Notes: generated by a model from the sequence alone, not told the origin. A DNA stretch of 64,000 nt from an uncultured Bacilli bacterium (GCA_910587325.1 CAJUKB010000006.1:9314-73313), one strand, 5' to 3'. Shown: positions 43,855-53,702, counted from the first letter of the stretch. Program-made: numbers and translations.

Positions 43855-44577
43855 TTATTTGTTTTCATTTTTCAATGGTTTCTTACAAATTTTGTCATAA
43901 CTTCGTGGATAAATTTCACTCGTTGTAGCAAAATGTTCTACTTCTAAAATTGTTCTTTTGCTGTTTTCTATTGGTAAACAAAATGCAATCGTTTTTATGA
44001 GTTTTCCATTTAATACTTGGAGAGCTTCTAAAAATAAAGGCATCTCTTCTTGAACGTTTGCTTTTAAAGGGATAAACTTTCCACCAATTTTTAAAGCAGG
44101 TAGAGACATTTCTGCTAAAATCCTTAACTCTGCAACAGCACGTGAAGTAACAATATCAAATTCTTCTTTATGAATACGCACATATTCTTCTGCTCGAGCA
44201 TGGATAATTTCTATGTTATTTAAATTTAATTTTTCTTTTAAAAACTTTAAAAAAGTGGTTTTTTTATTATTCGAGTCGAGTAAAGTAAAATAACTATCCT
44301 TATTTAGTATGGCAAGAACCATGCCAGGAAATCCTGCTCCTGTTCCAATATCTAAAACTTTCATATTCTTATTTATATATTGATTCATTGTTAGCGAATC
44401 ATAAAAGTGTTTTAAATAGATACCACTTTCTTCTTTGATTGACGTAAGGTTTGTATGGGTATTGTATTCTATTAAAAATTCTTTATAGATTTCTAATTGG
44501 TTTATTTGTTCTTCTGTGAGTGTAATATTTATTTTTGCTAACTCACTTATAAATTGTTCTTTATTCATTTTTTCCAT
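43855..44577 (-). CDS. rsmG: 16S rRNA (guanine527-N7)-methyltransferase
   Basis: 240 residues. VLDIGTGAGFPGMVLAI is the SAM-binding motif; HTNLTSIKEESGIYLKHFYDSL is the usual N-terminal region of RsmG/GidB. It methylates G527 of 16S rRNA. It overlaps the end of mnmG by 17 bases and precedes parB/noc, the classic Firmicutes order. AAGGA lies close to the first ATG; ATG at 44568 is a possible alternative start. Confidence 0.96.
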   Translation of the reverse strand: MEKMNKEQFISELAKINITLTEEQINQLEIYKEFLIEYNTHTNLTSIKEESGIYLKHFYDSLTMNQYINKNMKVLDIGTGAGFPGMVLAILNKDSYFTLLDSNNKKTTFLKFLKEKLNLNNIEIIHARAEEYVRIHKEEFDIVTSRAVAELRILAEMSLPALKIGGKFIPLKANVQEEMPLFLEALQVLNGKLIKTIAFCLPIENSKRTILEVEHFATTSEIYPRSYDKICKKPLKNENK

Positions 44578-46426
44578 ATTCCTTTTTTAAGTAAATCGCA
44601 AGTATGGAAATATCTGCAGGATTTACACCACTAATTCTTGATGCTTGTCCAATAGATAGAGGGCGAATGGTTTCTAATTTTTGTCTTGCTTCACTTGCTA
44701 AGTTTTTTACATTTTTATAATCGATGTCTTTTGGAATTTGTTTTTCTTCTAGTTTTAACATTCTTTCAATTTCTTTTTCGGTCTTTTTAATATATCCTTC
44801 ATATTTAATATCAATACTGACTATTTCTTTTATATCCAATGAAAAGGGGATAAGGATAAATTCATTTAAAAAATCTAAGGTGATTTCCGGTCTTTTCAAT
44901 AATTCGAGAAAATAGGTTTTGTTAATTGGTAAAGAGAAGTTATTTTCTTCAAAAATAGTTTTCACTTCTTCTGTTACTTCTAATTTAGTATTTTTTAAGA
45001 AATTTTTTAATTCTTCTATTTCTTTTAAACGATTTTGATAATTTTTATACATCTCTTCAGTGATAGTCCCTAATTTATGTCCATATTCACGAAGACGAAT
45101 ATCGGCGTTGTCATGACGTAGAAGAAGCCTGTATTCAGCACGAGAAGTTAACATACGATAGGGCTCATTTGTACCTTTTGTTACTAAATCATCAATTAAT
45201 ACTCCTAAGTAAGATTCATTTCTTTTTAAGATAAATGGCTCTTTTTCTTCTAATTTTAGCACTGCATTGATTCCAGCGATTAATCCTTGCCCTGCGGCTT
45301 CTTCATAGCCACTTGTGCCATTAATTTGTCCTGCGGTGAATAAATTTTCTATTACTTTCGTTTCAAGAGATGGTTTTAGTTGGAGTGGATCTATTGCATC
45401 ATATTCGATTGCATAGGCATATTTTGTAATAATAGCCTTTTCAAGTCCTTTTAAACTATGCACCATTTGTTCTTGAACGTCCTCAGGCATTGAAGTAGAA
45501 AAACCTTGGATATACCACTCATCATAAAACATACTTTCTGGTTCTAAGAAAAGTTGATGTCTTTCCTTATCTTTAAAACGAACAATCTTGTCTTCAATAG
45601 AAGGGCAGTATCTTGGACCTACACCTGTAACATATCCACCATACATACTTGATTTATCTAAATTTTCCATAATAATTTGGTGGGTTTTCTCATTTGTGTA
45701 GATAAGATAACATTTTTGTTGTTCTTCTATTTTATATTTTGGTTTATCGTCATGGGAGAAGGTATAGAAAACATTGTCACCATATTCAGGGGAACATACG
45801 GAAAAATCAATGGATTCTGCTTTTATCCTTGGAGGTGTTCCTGTTTTAAGTCTTTGAATAGTAAATCCTAGTTTTTTTAGATTATCACTTAAAAAGTTGC
45901 TTCTTGCTTCTCCATGTGGACCACCTTCGGTACTTATTGCACCTCTTAAAATATTGCTTTTTAAATAGGTTCCTGTTGTTAGAATAAGTGCATCACATAA
46001 AATTTCTTCGTTATTGGAAGTAACAATTCCTTTTATTTTATTATTCTCTACTAAGATATTTTCTATAGTTGCTTCCATAAAGTTTAAGTTTTCTGTCTCT
46101 TCTAAACGCTTTAACATATTTTTAGGGTAAGTTGTTTTATCTGCTTGGCAACGAAGAGAACGAACAGCAGGACCTTTTTTACTGTTTAACATCTTGATTT
46201 GAAAATGACTTTCATCTGCTACTTTTCCCATCAACCCACCTAATGCGTCAATATCACGAACAATGACACCTTTTGCCGTTCCACCAATGGAAGGATTACA
46301 AGGCATATCGGCGATATTTTTTTTATTCATGGTAATTAATAGTGTTTTTTTACCCATAAAGGCCGTTATATGTGCGGCTTCACAACCGGCATGGCCTCCG
46401 CCAACAACTATACAATCATATTTCAT
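44561..46426 (-). CDS. mnmG: tRNA uridine 5-carboxymethylaminomethyl modification enzyme, FAD subunit
   Basis: 621 residues, full length. FAD-binding GGGHAGCEAA at residues 8-17, then CNPSIGGTAKG and GPRYCPSIEDKI, both strongly conserved in MnmG/GidA. The C-terminal end SIGQASRISGVNPADISILAIYLKK is diagnostic. With MnmE it modifies the wobble uridine of certain tRNAs. AGGAGG-type site upstream. Confidence 0.97.
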   Translation of the reverse strand: MKYDCIVVGGGHAGCEAAHITAFMGKKTLLITMNKKNIADMPCNPSIGGTAKGVIVRDIDALGGLMGKVADESHFQIKMLNSKKGPAVRSLRCQADKTTYPKNMLKRLEETENLNFMEATIENILVENNKIKGIVTSNNEEILCDALILTTGTYLKSNILRGAISTEGGPHGEARSNFLSDNLKKLGFTIQRLKTGTPPRIKAESIDFSVCSPEYGDNVFYTFSHDDKPKYKIEEQQKCYLIYTNEKTHQIIMENLDKSSMYGGYVTGVGPRYCPSIEDKIVRFKDKERHQLFLEPESMFYDEWYIQGFSTSMPEDVQEQMVHSLKGLEKAIITKYAYAIEYDAIDPLQLKPSLETKVIENLFTAGQINGTSGYEEAAGQGLIAGINAVLKLEEKEPFILKRNESYLGVLIDDLVTKGTNEPYRMLTSRAEYRLLLRHDNADIRLREYGHKLGTITEEMYKNYQNRLKEIEELKNFLKNTKLEVTEEVKTIFEENNFSLPINKTYFLELLKRPEITLDFLNEFILIPFSLDIKEIVSIDIKYEGYIKKTEKEIERMLKLEEKQIPKDIDYKNVKNLASEARQKLETIRPLSIGQASRISGVNPADISILAIYLKKEYGKNE

Positions 46427-46472
46427 TTTTAACCTCCTTATATTTTTTCTTCTATTTTGTATTAAATCTATG

Positions 46473-47093
46473 TTATCTTTTAAATTCTTTTATTTCGATA
46501 TCATCACAAGGTGGAAATATAATTTTACTTAACAATAAATTATCATTTGCTTCTATTTCTTTTTCTGTTCGTTTATCAATTTTTATGTTTAACATTTCCT
46601 CAAAATTATTTTCTAAAAAGTAAGAAGCAATATCTTTTGTCCACATTCCTGATTTTTGTAGTTTTTCTACTAATTCTATATATTTTCTAAATTCTTCCTT
46701 TTCATTTGCTCTTTCTTCTCCTTCCACAGGATTCATAGAAATATTTACTATATACTGTGGTAAAAATTCTTCTGTAGGAATTGCATATTCTGGAAGAGGA
46801 AGGCCCTTTCCTTTATACGTATAAAATCCAAAACCAATATATTTTTCTAAAATTTCTTCTGGGATATTTGCAATCATATATAACATATAATTATCATTTT
46901 CTTTTTCATAACTACCATCTTTTCCTAAATGAAAATAATATCTAGCAAATTCAGCATATCTAAAAAAATGAATGTAATCCTTATCTTCTTGATATTTATG
47001 TGTATTTATTCTATTATTACTTAATTTTTCATTTTTTTGATTTGTAAATTTATTAATTACTTCTTGCAGTTTAATACAACGATATACTCTCAC
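46473..47093 (-). CDS. Hypothetical protein (206 aa), first member of a two-copy family here
   Basis: Start taken as GTG at 47093 because GGAGG lies 8 bases upstream; an ATG at 47108 is too close to its own site. MRVYRCIKLQEVINKF ... DYIHFFRYAEFARYYFHLG; the pattern VYR...NT..Y....Y-HFFRY recurs in the truncated protein at 63769-63957. Later PIPEY/PTEEFLPQYIVNISM and an acidic end. No known family. It sits between mnmE and mnmG and probably is in their operon. Confidence 0.6.
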   Translation of the reverse strand: MRVYRCIKLQEVINKFTNQKNEKLSNNRINTHKYQEDKDYIHFFRYAEFARYYFHLGKDGSYEKENDNYMLYMIANIPEEILEKYIGFGFYTYKGKGLPLPEYAIPTEEFLPQYIVNISMNPVEGEERANEKEEFRKYIELVEKLQKSGMWTKDIASYFLENNFEEMLNIKIDKRTEKEIEANDNLLLSKIIFPPCDDIEIKEFKR

Positions 47094-47113
47094 TTGGAAA
47101 ACCTCCATTTCTC

Positions 47114-48463
47114 CTATTTTCCTAAACAAAAATTCTTAAACAATTTATCAATTAGTTCGTCTTCATATGTTTCTCCAATTAGAATACCAAGTTTATCAAA
47201 GACATTTCTTAAATGAATTTCTAACATATCTACAGGGATATCACTTTCAATATCTTTTAGTACTTGTTTTATACTATTTAAAGATTCTGTTACTAGAGTG
47301 ATTTGTCTCACATTAGAAAGATACGTTAAATCTTTGTCTTCTATTTTATCTAACTCATACATTTCTATTATTTTTTGTTTTAGTTCTTCAAGGCCATTTA
47401 AATCTTTAGTATTTCCTTTAACTATGTTTAAATTGTCTGGTAGTTTTATTTTTTGTTCTAAATCTGTTTTGTTAAGAAAAATTAAATTTGTTTTATTTTT
47501 TATTTGTTCTAAAAGTTCTAAGTCATCATTTGTTAATTCTTCATTGTTATTTAATACAAGGATAACTAAATCTGCTTTGTCTATAATTTTTTTGCTTTTA
47601 TCTACACCAATTTTTTCTACTACATCTTCAGTTTCTCTTATTCCTGCTGTGTCAATTAAGTTTATTTCAATACCATTTAAGTTCATTTTAGCTTCAATTA
47701 TATCTCTTGTTGTTCCCGAAATATCGGTGACAATAGCTTTATCTTCATTCAGTAATGCATTTAAAATACTACTTTTTCCTACATTTGGTCTTCCGACTAA
47801 TGCAACATCAATTCCTGATTTAATGATACGTCCAACTTTAGAATTTGAAAGTAATAGTTCTAAGTCTTGTTTCATACTATTTACTTTTTCTTTTAAAAAT
47901 TCGTGTGTTACTTCGATTGCATCGTCGTATTCTGGATAGTCAATGTTGACTTCAATGTTGGCAATCACATCTAAAATTTTATCTCGAATGTTTCTTACTA
48001 GTTCCGTTAGTCTGCCATTCACTCCATTTAGTGCCATTTTTCTTTGGGTTTCACTTTTGGATTCAATTAAATCACTAACACTTTCTGCTTCAAGTAAACT
48101 AATACGTCCATTTAAGAAAGCGCGTTTGGTAAATTCTCCGGGTTCAGCAAGACGTGCTCCACTACTTATTAACAATTCTAAAATACGATTTGTAGTTGCA
48201 ATACTTCCATGGCAGTTAATTTCTACAATATCTTCTGTCGTAAATGTTTTTGGAGATAACATCACCATTACTAAAACTTCGTCGATTTCTTCATTTCCAT
48301 CGATGATATAACCATAATGTATCGTATGAGAATTTACTTGGGTTAAATCTTTTCCTTTAAAGATATTGTTTACTAAATTAAGTGCATCTTTTCCACTTAC
48401 TCTTATAATAGAGATTGCTCCTTTACCTAAAGATGTTGATATTGCCACAATTGTATCTTCCAT
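47114..48463 (-). CDS. mnmE: tRNA modification GTPase
   Basis: 449 residues. N-terminal folate-binding domain (STSLGKGAISIIRVSG), G domain with GRPNVGKSSIL, DISGTTRD, DTAG and NKTD, and the C-terminal FCLGK with the conserved Cys. Partner of MnmG in wobble-uridine modification. Full length with no defect. Part of the conserved mnmE-mnmG-rsmG group. Confidence 0.97.
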   Translation of the reverse strand: MEDTIVAISTSLGKGAISIIRVSGKDALNLVNNIFKGKDLTQVNSHTIHYGYIIDGNEEIDEVLVMVMLSPKTFTTEDIVEINCHGSIATTNRILELLISSGARLAEPGEFTKRAFLNGRISLLEAESVSDLIESKSETQRKMALNGVNGRLTELVRNIRDKILDVIANIEVNIDYPEYDDAIEVTHEFLKEKVNSMKQDLELLLSNSKVGRIIKSGIDVALVGRPNVGKSSILNALLNEDKAIVTDISGTTRDIIEAKMNLNGIEINLIDTAGIRETEDVVEKIGVDKSKKIIDKADLVILVLNNNEELTNDDLELLEQIKNKTNLIFLNKTDLEQKIKLPDNLNIVKGNTKDLNGLEELKQKIIEMYELDKIEDKDLTYLSNVRQITLVTESLNSIKQVLKDIESDIPVDMLEIHLRNVFDKLGILIGETYEDELIDKLFKNFCLGK

Positions 48464-48543
48464 AAATACCCTTCCAATCGACTTGTATTATAGCATAATT
48501 TCCTAAATTCTTGTATAGAATTAGTCTTTATTTCTTTTATAGG

Positions 48544-49425
48544 TTATTTTAAATACATTCCTAAATATCGTCTTTGGCTTTCTTCTTTTGTTTTATAATA
48601 ATTGTAAACTTCTTCAAAGGCTGTACAATTTTGATTAAACTGATAAAATTCACATATCTCTTCCCAAGTTGTACTCATCTTTGTTTCTAATAAAGAAGAT
48701 AAAAAGTTTGCAAAATAAGAATATTGTTTTATTAAAGTTTTTATATTTCTATCGGTAATTCTTAAGATAACACCTTGTAACTCCAAACCACTTTTTTCCT
48801 CTATTTTAGGAATACAATTAGAAAAATCATAAAGAGGTGCCAAATCGATATATTTTGTTGTTTCTCTTTCTTCAAATTGTAAATTAGCACTTTTTCTATC
48901 TTTTTGTAACATATAAACATCTAATGCTAACATTTCCAAAATATGTTTTGTTAAAATTTTTCTATTTTCATCACTAACACATAATAATTTTAAATTTTCA
49001 ATATTTTCTACACGAAATGGAGCATAACTTAGATTCGTATAATTCTCATAAATGTCATAATACTGTTTGCCAAAATAATAATGAAAACCACTTTGCTTAA
49101 AATTTTTAGAAGCAAGGCCAATTTTTTTATTTTTAACTCTTGCTAAAAAATAAGAGACCACTTTCATATTCATTTTATGCGCTAAAAAACTACCCATTAA
49201 TTCGTCCATCAAATAAAATGGGTATCCTAAATTCTCCTCTTCTTCCTTAAAATAATACCAACTATTATTCATGAAATACATCATTTTCATATAGTCGTCT
49301 TGTTTTTCTAAATCCACATTATTAGTTCCTAAAATTTCTTTTTTCTCTTCTTTTGAAACAGAATAATCATTGGAAAGTTTTATTATAGGTGTATTTTCGG
49401 TAATTAAATTTTTTAAATATAACAT
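48544..49425 (-). CDS. HipA/CtkA-like kinase-fold protein
   Basis: 293 residues. LDVYMLQKDRKSANLQFEE followed by KYIDLAPLYDFSNCIPK has the Asp...Asn...D-F order of HipA-type kinases (catalytic loop D-x5-N, then LAPLYDF in the DFG place). GLASKNFKQSG fits the nucleotide-binding part. No HipB-type HTH antitoxin is beside it. HipA proteins phosphorylate tRNA synthetases or other targets; here the target and activity are unknown. No good promoter identified. Confidence 0.55.
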   Translation of the reverse strand: MLYLKNLITENTPIIKLSNDYSVSKEEKKEILGTNNVDLEKQDDYMKMMYFMNNSWYYFKEEEENLGYPFYLMDELMGSFLAHKMNMKVVSYFLARVKNKKIGLASKNFKQSGFHYYFGKQYYDIYENYTNLSYAPFRVENIENLKLLCVSDENRKILTKHILEMLALDVYMLQKDRKSANLQFEERETTKYIDLAPLYDFSNCIPKIEEKSGLELQGVILRITDRNIKTLIKQYSYFANFLSSLLETKMSTTWEEICEFYQFNQNCTAFEEVYNYYKTKEESQRRYLGMYLK

Positions 49426-49755
49426 ACTAGTCCTTCCCCTTTGATTGCATTTATTATATAGAATCTTTTTAAAATAGCAAGAAAAATTTGCAATTATTTA
49501 AAATAATTTATACCTTATCGGTTATATTCAGATATTTAATATTTATATTTTACACCTTATAAGGTATATTCAACCTTATTTTTGTTTTCATTTTACCCGA
49601 AAGATGTAATATGAAAACAATTGAAATTTATATTTAAGTACAAAAATATAAACAAAAAGAGGCTTTAGAAAAACTTATTAAAGGAAGAATAAATGTATTA
49701 AAATAAATTACTTTATGGTATACTTAAGCTATAATGAAGGAGGGTTTTAGTTGTA
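49426..49755. other. 330-base gap without a clear gene
   Basis: Holds ACCTTATAAGGT (a 12-bp palindrome near 49553), related TATACCTTAT motifs, a short open stretch KQKEALEKLIKGRINVLK on the plus strand (about 49655-49707), perhaps the end of a lost gene, and a TATACT upstream of 49756. Confidence 0.4.
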
Positions 49756-50778
49756 ATGAAGTACATAAGACCATGTGAAATAATACATAATAAAGAATTT
49801 TTAAGGGAACCAGTGCATGATACATTTAAAGAAATAAAACGTCTTTCTTCTTCTAAAATTATTTTAAGAGGAGAAGGAACAGGAAGAAGTACACTTTTAA
49901 ATTATATGGAATCTAAAAAAGCAAATACAAAACAACCTTTTATTCGTTTAAGTTTTGATTCTGCAGGACTTGGTATTGAAGAGAATGAAATATTTACAAA
50001 AGAATTCTTTGAACATTATTGGGAACTAAAATTTTCAAGAAACTTGCTTGGGTATATCAAAGATTACTATGAAATGACTTATTATAGCGATTTTATAAAA
50101 TATAGTGATTTTGTATATAACCATCTTAAACAAACAATTAAATTTATTAATGAATCTTTATATAAAGAAGAACAATATTCTTCTAAAATTTTTAGTAAGA
50201 AAGAAATTACAGGAGAAGTTTTAGATAAATTTAAAAAAAGTATGAATATTGAATCAGTAGAGCTTGGAATCGATTCTTTTGACTATATCAACAATAGTGA
50301 CGAGTTAACACAAAAAATAGTAAGTACTTATTTTGATTTATTTGATAGAACAATTATTGGAGCGGATGATGAGAGTTTACCACAAGTATGGTATAAAACT
50401 TATTTTAAAGAGGATAGTGAACTATATACTTTTCAACCCTTTTCTATTGAATATGGTAAAAATATAGAAGTAATTTATAATATTATAGTGAAGAGAATTG
50501 AAGAATATAATAATTCTTTATATGAAGAAAGCAAAAAGAATAATTGTTTTTATAAACCATTTCCATTAGATTGGTTAGATTACGATACTTTAAATTTATT
50601 AGTAACTAGTACAAATGGAAATATAAGATTGATTTTAGATATTGTAAATGAACTTAATCAATTGTGGGAATTAGATTATATGATAACACAAAGAATGATT
50701 GAAAGTTCTATTCAAAATGTAACAAAAAAGCAAGTAACAAGAAAACTTCAATATCCACAACCTAAATTACATTTATAA
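49756..50778 (+). CDS. P-loop ATPase-like protein with Lys-to-Arg Walker A
   Basis: 340 residues. GEGTGRSTLL near residue 39 looks like Walker A (GxxGxGKS/T) with Arg in place of the Lys. A C-terminal region NGNIRLILDIVNELNQLW resembles the sensor/winged-helix of ORC-like or STAND-type ATPases. The rest is helical and of unknown role. GGAGGG about 10 bases before ATG 49756. It faces the jag gene, with a shared terminator. The Arg probably cripples ordinary ATP hydrolysis. Confidence 0.5.
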   Translation: MKYIRPCEIIHNKEFLREPVHDTFKEIKRLSSSKIILRGEGTGRSTLLNYMESKKANTKQPFIRLSFDSAGLGIEENEIFTKEFFEHYWELKFSRNLLGYIKDYYEMTYYSDFIKYSDFVYNHLKQTIKFINESLYKEEQYSSKIFSKKEITGEVLDKFKKSMNIESVELGIDSFDYINNSDELTQKIVSTYFDLFDRTIIGADDESLPQVWYKTYFKEDSELYTFQPFSIEYGKNIEVIYNIIVKRIEEYNNSLYEESKKNNCFYKPFPLDWLDYDTLNLLVTSTNGNIRLILDIVNELNQLWELDYMITQRMIESSIQNVTKKQVTRKLQYPQPKLHL

Positions 50779-50787
50779 TTTGCATTT

Positions 50788-50822
50788 AAAAACCTACAGG
50801 CTTAATTATCTGTAGGCTTTAT
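50788..50822. terminator. Shared terminator of the P-loop gene and jag
   Basis: CCTACAG (50793-50799) and CTGTAGG (50810-50816) form a 7-bp stem; on the minus strand it is followed by TTTTT. Confidence 0.7.
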
Positions 50823-51416
50823 TATAACATGACGATTTGGTTCTTCGCCTTCGCTAATGGTTTTTACTCCTTTAAAATCTGTTAGTATGTTATGTACAAC
50901 TCTTCTTTCAAAGGAATTCATATTTTCTAAAGTGGCTTCGACTTTTGTACTTCTTACTTCTCTTGCAATCTTTTTGGCCATATATTCTAAATTTTTTATT
51001 TTCTTTTCTTTATAGTTTTCCACATCTAATGAAATACTTACATGCACTCCATAGTCATTTTGCACTTTTTGTTTCACTAATGTTTCTAAAGCTTTTAAAG
51101 TTTTTCCATCTTTTCCAATTAAAATTGCGTTATTGTCGGCATACATAGAGATATTCATTTTACGTTCTCTAATAGAACTTTCAAATTGTACATCTAATCC
51201 AAGATTAATAATCACTTCTTTTAAAAATTCTTTCACTTGTTCTACTAAGTTAGTAAATGTTGTTGCTTTTATTTTATAAGTAGAGGATTTAAATAACTTT
51301 CCGGTAGTTTCTTCCTCTACATGATATACAATTTCATTTTCACTTGCATTTAGTTTTTCACATGCTAGTCTTACAGCTTCTTCTTTACTCTTTGCTTCTA
51401 ATTCTACTTCAAACAT
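50802..51416 (-). CDS. jag: RNA-binding protein Jag (KhpB)
   Basis: 204 residues. Jag_N domain (MFEVELEAKSKEEAVRLAC), a KH domain (AILIGKDGKTLKALETLVK), and R3H (SFERRVVHNILTDFKGVKT). Binds RNA and influences cell shape and division in Firmicutes. Next to yidC in the standard order, with 2 bases between the genes. Confidence 0.95.
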   Translation of the reverse strand: MFEVELEAKSKEEAVRLACEKLNASENEIVYHVEEETTGKLFKSSTYKIKATTFTNLVEQVKEFLKEVIINLGLDVQFESSIRERKMNISMYADNNAILIGKDGKTLKALETLVKQKVQNDYGVHVSISLDVENYKEKKIKNLEYMAKKIAREVRSTKVEATLENMNSFERRVVHNILTDFKGVKTISEGEEPNRHVIIKPTDN

Positions 51417-51418
51417 AA

Positions 51419-52375
51419 CTACTTTCCTCTTTTCTTATTTCCTTCATTTATCTTTTTAAAAATAAAGTTTTGAATAACAACAAATCCATTGGTTACAATC
51501 CAATATAAGGCAATGGCTGTTGGTAAACTAAAGGATGCAACCGAAATCATAATAATCATAAATTTTAAAGTAAATTGCATTTGGCGTTCCATTTCACTAT
51601 TGGTATTTTGATTATGCATTGCATTTTTAAAAGAGAAATACGTTGAGAATATAATAAGAACAATTAAAGCTATATAGATATATTTTCCTTGGCTTATTCC
51701 TACCCATGGTGTCATACCTAACTTCATTCCAAATAGGCTATCTTCAAATATAGCAGGTACTCGGTTTATGGCTTGTAAGAAAGCAAAGAATAATGGAAGT
51801 TGTATAAAAGCAATTAGACAACCAGATACTGGATTAATCTTATATTTTTTATAAACAAGCATGGTTTCTTGACTTTTCATCATCATCGAATCACTATCGG
51901 TTTTATTTGCGTATTTCTTTTCAATTTTTTTAATTTCCGGTTGGGCTTTTTTCATATTCTCTGATTGATTCATTGTCTTTTTAGAGAACGGAAGTAATAT
52001 TAAACGTATTCCTAATCCTATTAACATTACAGATACTCCAAAATTTTGAATGGCAATACCTAGTTTTAAGATTAACCAAGCAAGTGGTTTTACAAAAATA
52101 GATTCCCATAAACTATGATATTTGATATCGTTTGGTTTAAATTCTTTACAAGTAGGTAATTCTTCTAATTTAATATTTAATTGATCATTGTATTTTTCAT
52201 AAACTTCATATAAGGCTTGTTCTTCTGGCTTACACAAAATATTATTTTGTAAACTCTGTCCTGTACTTTCAAAAGTTACAATTTGTTTTCCTTCTTTTAA
52301 ATAGGTTTTATTTCCACATCCTGTTGTTAAAAATAAAACAGCTATTAATAATACTATTATTTTTTTTGTTTTCAT
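51419..52375 (-). CDS. yidC: Membrane protein insertase YidC
   Basis: 318 residues. Lipoprotein signal LLIAVLFLTTGCGN (Cys about residue 20) and the YidC/Oxa1 core with FGVSVMLIGLGIRLILLP, ISGCLIAFIQLPLFFAFLQAI-like stretch and two more spans, ending in a basic tail KKINEGNKKRGK. Inserts proteins into the membrane. Start at 52375 set by AAAGGAG; it overlaps rnpA by 4 bases. Confidence 0.95.
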   Translation of the reverse strand: MKTKKIIVLLIAVLFLTTGCGNKTYLKEGKQIVTFESTGQSLQNNILCKPEEQALYEVYEKYNDQLNIKLEELPTCKEFKPNDIKYHSLWESIFVKPLAWLILKLGIAIQNFGVSVMLIGLGIRLILLPFSKKTMNQSENMKKAQPEIKKIEKKYANKTDSDSMMMKSQETMLVYKKYKINPVSGCLIAFIQLPLFFAFLQAINRVPAIFEDSLFGMKLGMTPWVGISQGKYIYIALIVLIIFSTYFSFKNAMHNQNTNSEMERQMQFTLKFMIIMISVASFSLPTAIALYWIVTNGFVVIQNFIFKKINEGNKKRGK

Positions 52376-52698
52376 TTTATCTCCTTTATTAAGTCTTTTA
52401 ACTCTTTTTTCATATTTATAAATGGTAAATCTACACAACTTTTCTTTATCATTATAATATAATCATAGTAATTTGGAAAGTCTTCTTTTAATTCATCAAT
52501 TATGGCTCTTACTTGACGTTTTAATTTATTTCGTACTACTGCATTTCCAAGTTTTTTAGAAACTGCAATTCCAAACTTCTTATTTGTTTCTTCTTTTTTC
52601 CTTATATATAATACAAAACTTTTATTTTTAAAAAAGGGACTATTCTTGATAATTGTATTAAAATCTATTTTTGATTTAACAACTTCTTGTTTTTTCAT
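52372..52698 (-). CDS. rnpA: Ribonuclease P protein component
   Basis: 108 residues. KKFGIAVSKKLGNAVVRNKLKRQVRAII is the RNR motif region; SFVLYIRKK precedes it. Joins the RNase P RNA to process tRNA 5' ends. Followed by yidC in the same message; rpmH lies upstream behind a terminator. Confidence 0.95.
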   Translation of the reverse strand: MKKQEVVKSKIDFNTIIKNSPFFKNKSFVLYIRKKEETNKKFGIAVSKKLGNAVVRNKLKRQVRAIIDELKEDFPNYYDYIIMIKKSCVDLPFINMKKELKDLIKEIK

Positions 52699-52723
52699 AC
52701 TATCCCTTCCTTATATAATATAG

Positions 52724-52748
52724 CAAAAAAACCACAAGAATGTGGTTT
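52724..52748 (-). terminator. Terminator after rpmH
   Basis: ACCACA and TGTGGT (minus strand AACCACATTCTTGTGGTT) followed by seven Ts, directly after the rpmH stop and before rnpA. Confidence 0.85.
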
Positions 52749-52875
52749 ATTTCGTAATTAAGTTCTTACGACCTTTTTTTCTTCTATTTTTTAAAATTTT
52801 AGTTTCTTTACGTGCAAAAAATCCATGTTTTTTCGCTTTTTTTCTTTTATTTGGTTGATAAGTACCTATTTTCAT
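52747..52875 (-). CDS. rpmH: 50S ribosomal protein L34
   Basis: 42 residues; begins MKIGTYQPNKRKKAKKHGFF and ends RRKKGRKNLITK, diagnostic of L34. GGAGGAAAC precedes the ATG. It is too short for length-limited gene finders. Lies in the rpmH-rnpA-yidC-jag order beside the origin. Confidence 0.97.
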   Translation of the reverse strand: MKIGTYQPNKRKKAKKHGFFARKETKILKNRRKKGRKNLITK

Positions 52876-52995
52876 AATCGTTTCCTCCTTTAAATCTAAA
52901 GCTCCCTTATTATAATATTATTAAATTCATAATGTCAAGGAATAGATATTATTTTATTCAGTGTTTGGGTAAAAATATCATTTAAATTTTTGATA

Positions 52996-53604
52996 TTAAT
53001 AAGCACGATGAACATCTGAACCATTCCATCTATTAAAATTAGAAAATAATGATAGTCTTCTTGCTCTATTTATTTTTCTTTCTTCATTTACAGGAATATT
53101 TCTTATATTATCTAAAGCAATTTCAAAATATTTAGTAGCCGTTTCATCATCGATATTAGGGTGGGCTTGTTTTATTTTAGAATAAATGGCTTTTGCTAAA
53201 TCTAAATCACATGCTATTTCAATTCCTTTTAGACTGCCAATAAAAGGGTTTTTTTGAAAATAATCATACATTATTTTTTTATCAGGTGATAAAAAATTAC
53301 TATCGCAATCTAAATCTAAAGCTCTAGTATCTAATCCACATTTGATACAACCACAATCTTTATAAGCCCTTCCTTCCGTTCTATCATGTTCGATACTAGA
53401 ATATACTAATATATGTTCACAAGATGCATATTCTTCTTTTTTCATATCTTCATACAAAAGAAGTTGTTTTTCATTTAAATTTTTATTTTCTTCTGTTAAT
53501 TCTAAATAATCTTTAATTATTGCACTTTCTTCAAATTCTTTAATTGCTTTTTCTACTTCTTCCTTTCGTTCTACTAATTTATTATATTCTTCTGATTCAC
53601 TCAT
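52996..53604 (-). CDS. Coiled-coil and zinc-binding-like hypothetical protein (202 aa)
   Basis: An N-terminal coiled coil (EEYNKLVERKEEVEKAIKEFEES) is followed by a segment with CEHILV...DCGCIKCGLDT that may bind zinc, then a helical C-terminus. GGGAGG stands 6 bases before the ATG. Family not recognised. It lies between rpmH and the origin-proximal DnaA boxes. Confidence 0.55.
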   Translation of the reverse strand: MSESEEYNKLVERKEEVEKAIKEFEESAIIKDYLELTEENKNLNEKQLLLYEDMKKEEYASCEHILVYSSIEHDRTEGRAYKDCGCIKCGLDTRALDLDCDSNFLSPDKKIMYDYFQKNPFIGSLKGIEIACDLDLAKAIYSKIKQAHPNIDDETATKYFEIALDNIRNIPVNEERKINRARRLSLFSNFNRWNGSDVHRAY

Positions 53605-53702
53605 ATAAACCTCCCTTTGCTATGAGAATTATAACATTTTTTGTTTTACTATTCACTAGTTTTTTATATATTTCTATTTAAAAAAATTATTGTCTATAAA
53701 AA

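Noticed and set aside
47298..48311. Rightward frames opposite mnmE
   Set aside because: mnmE is complete with all GTPase motifs; the opposite frames have no start context.
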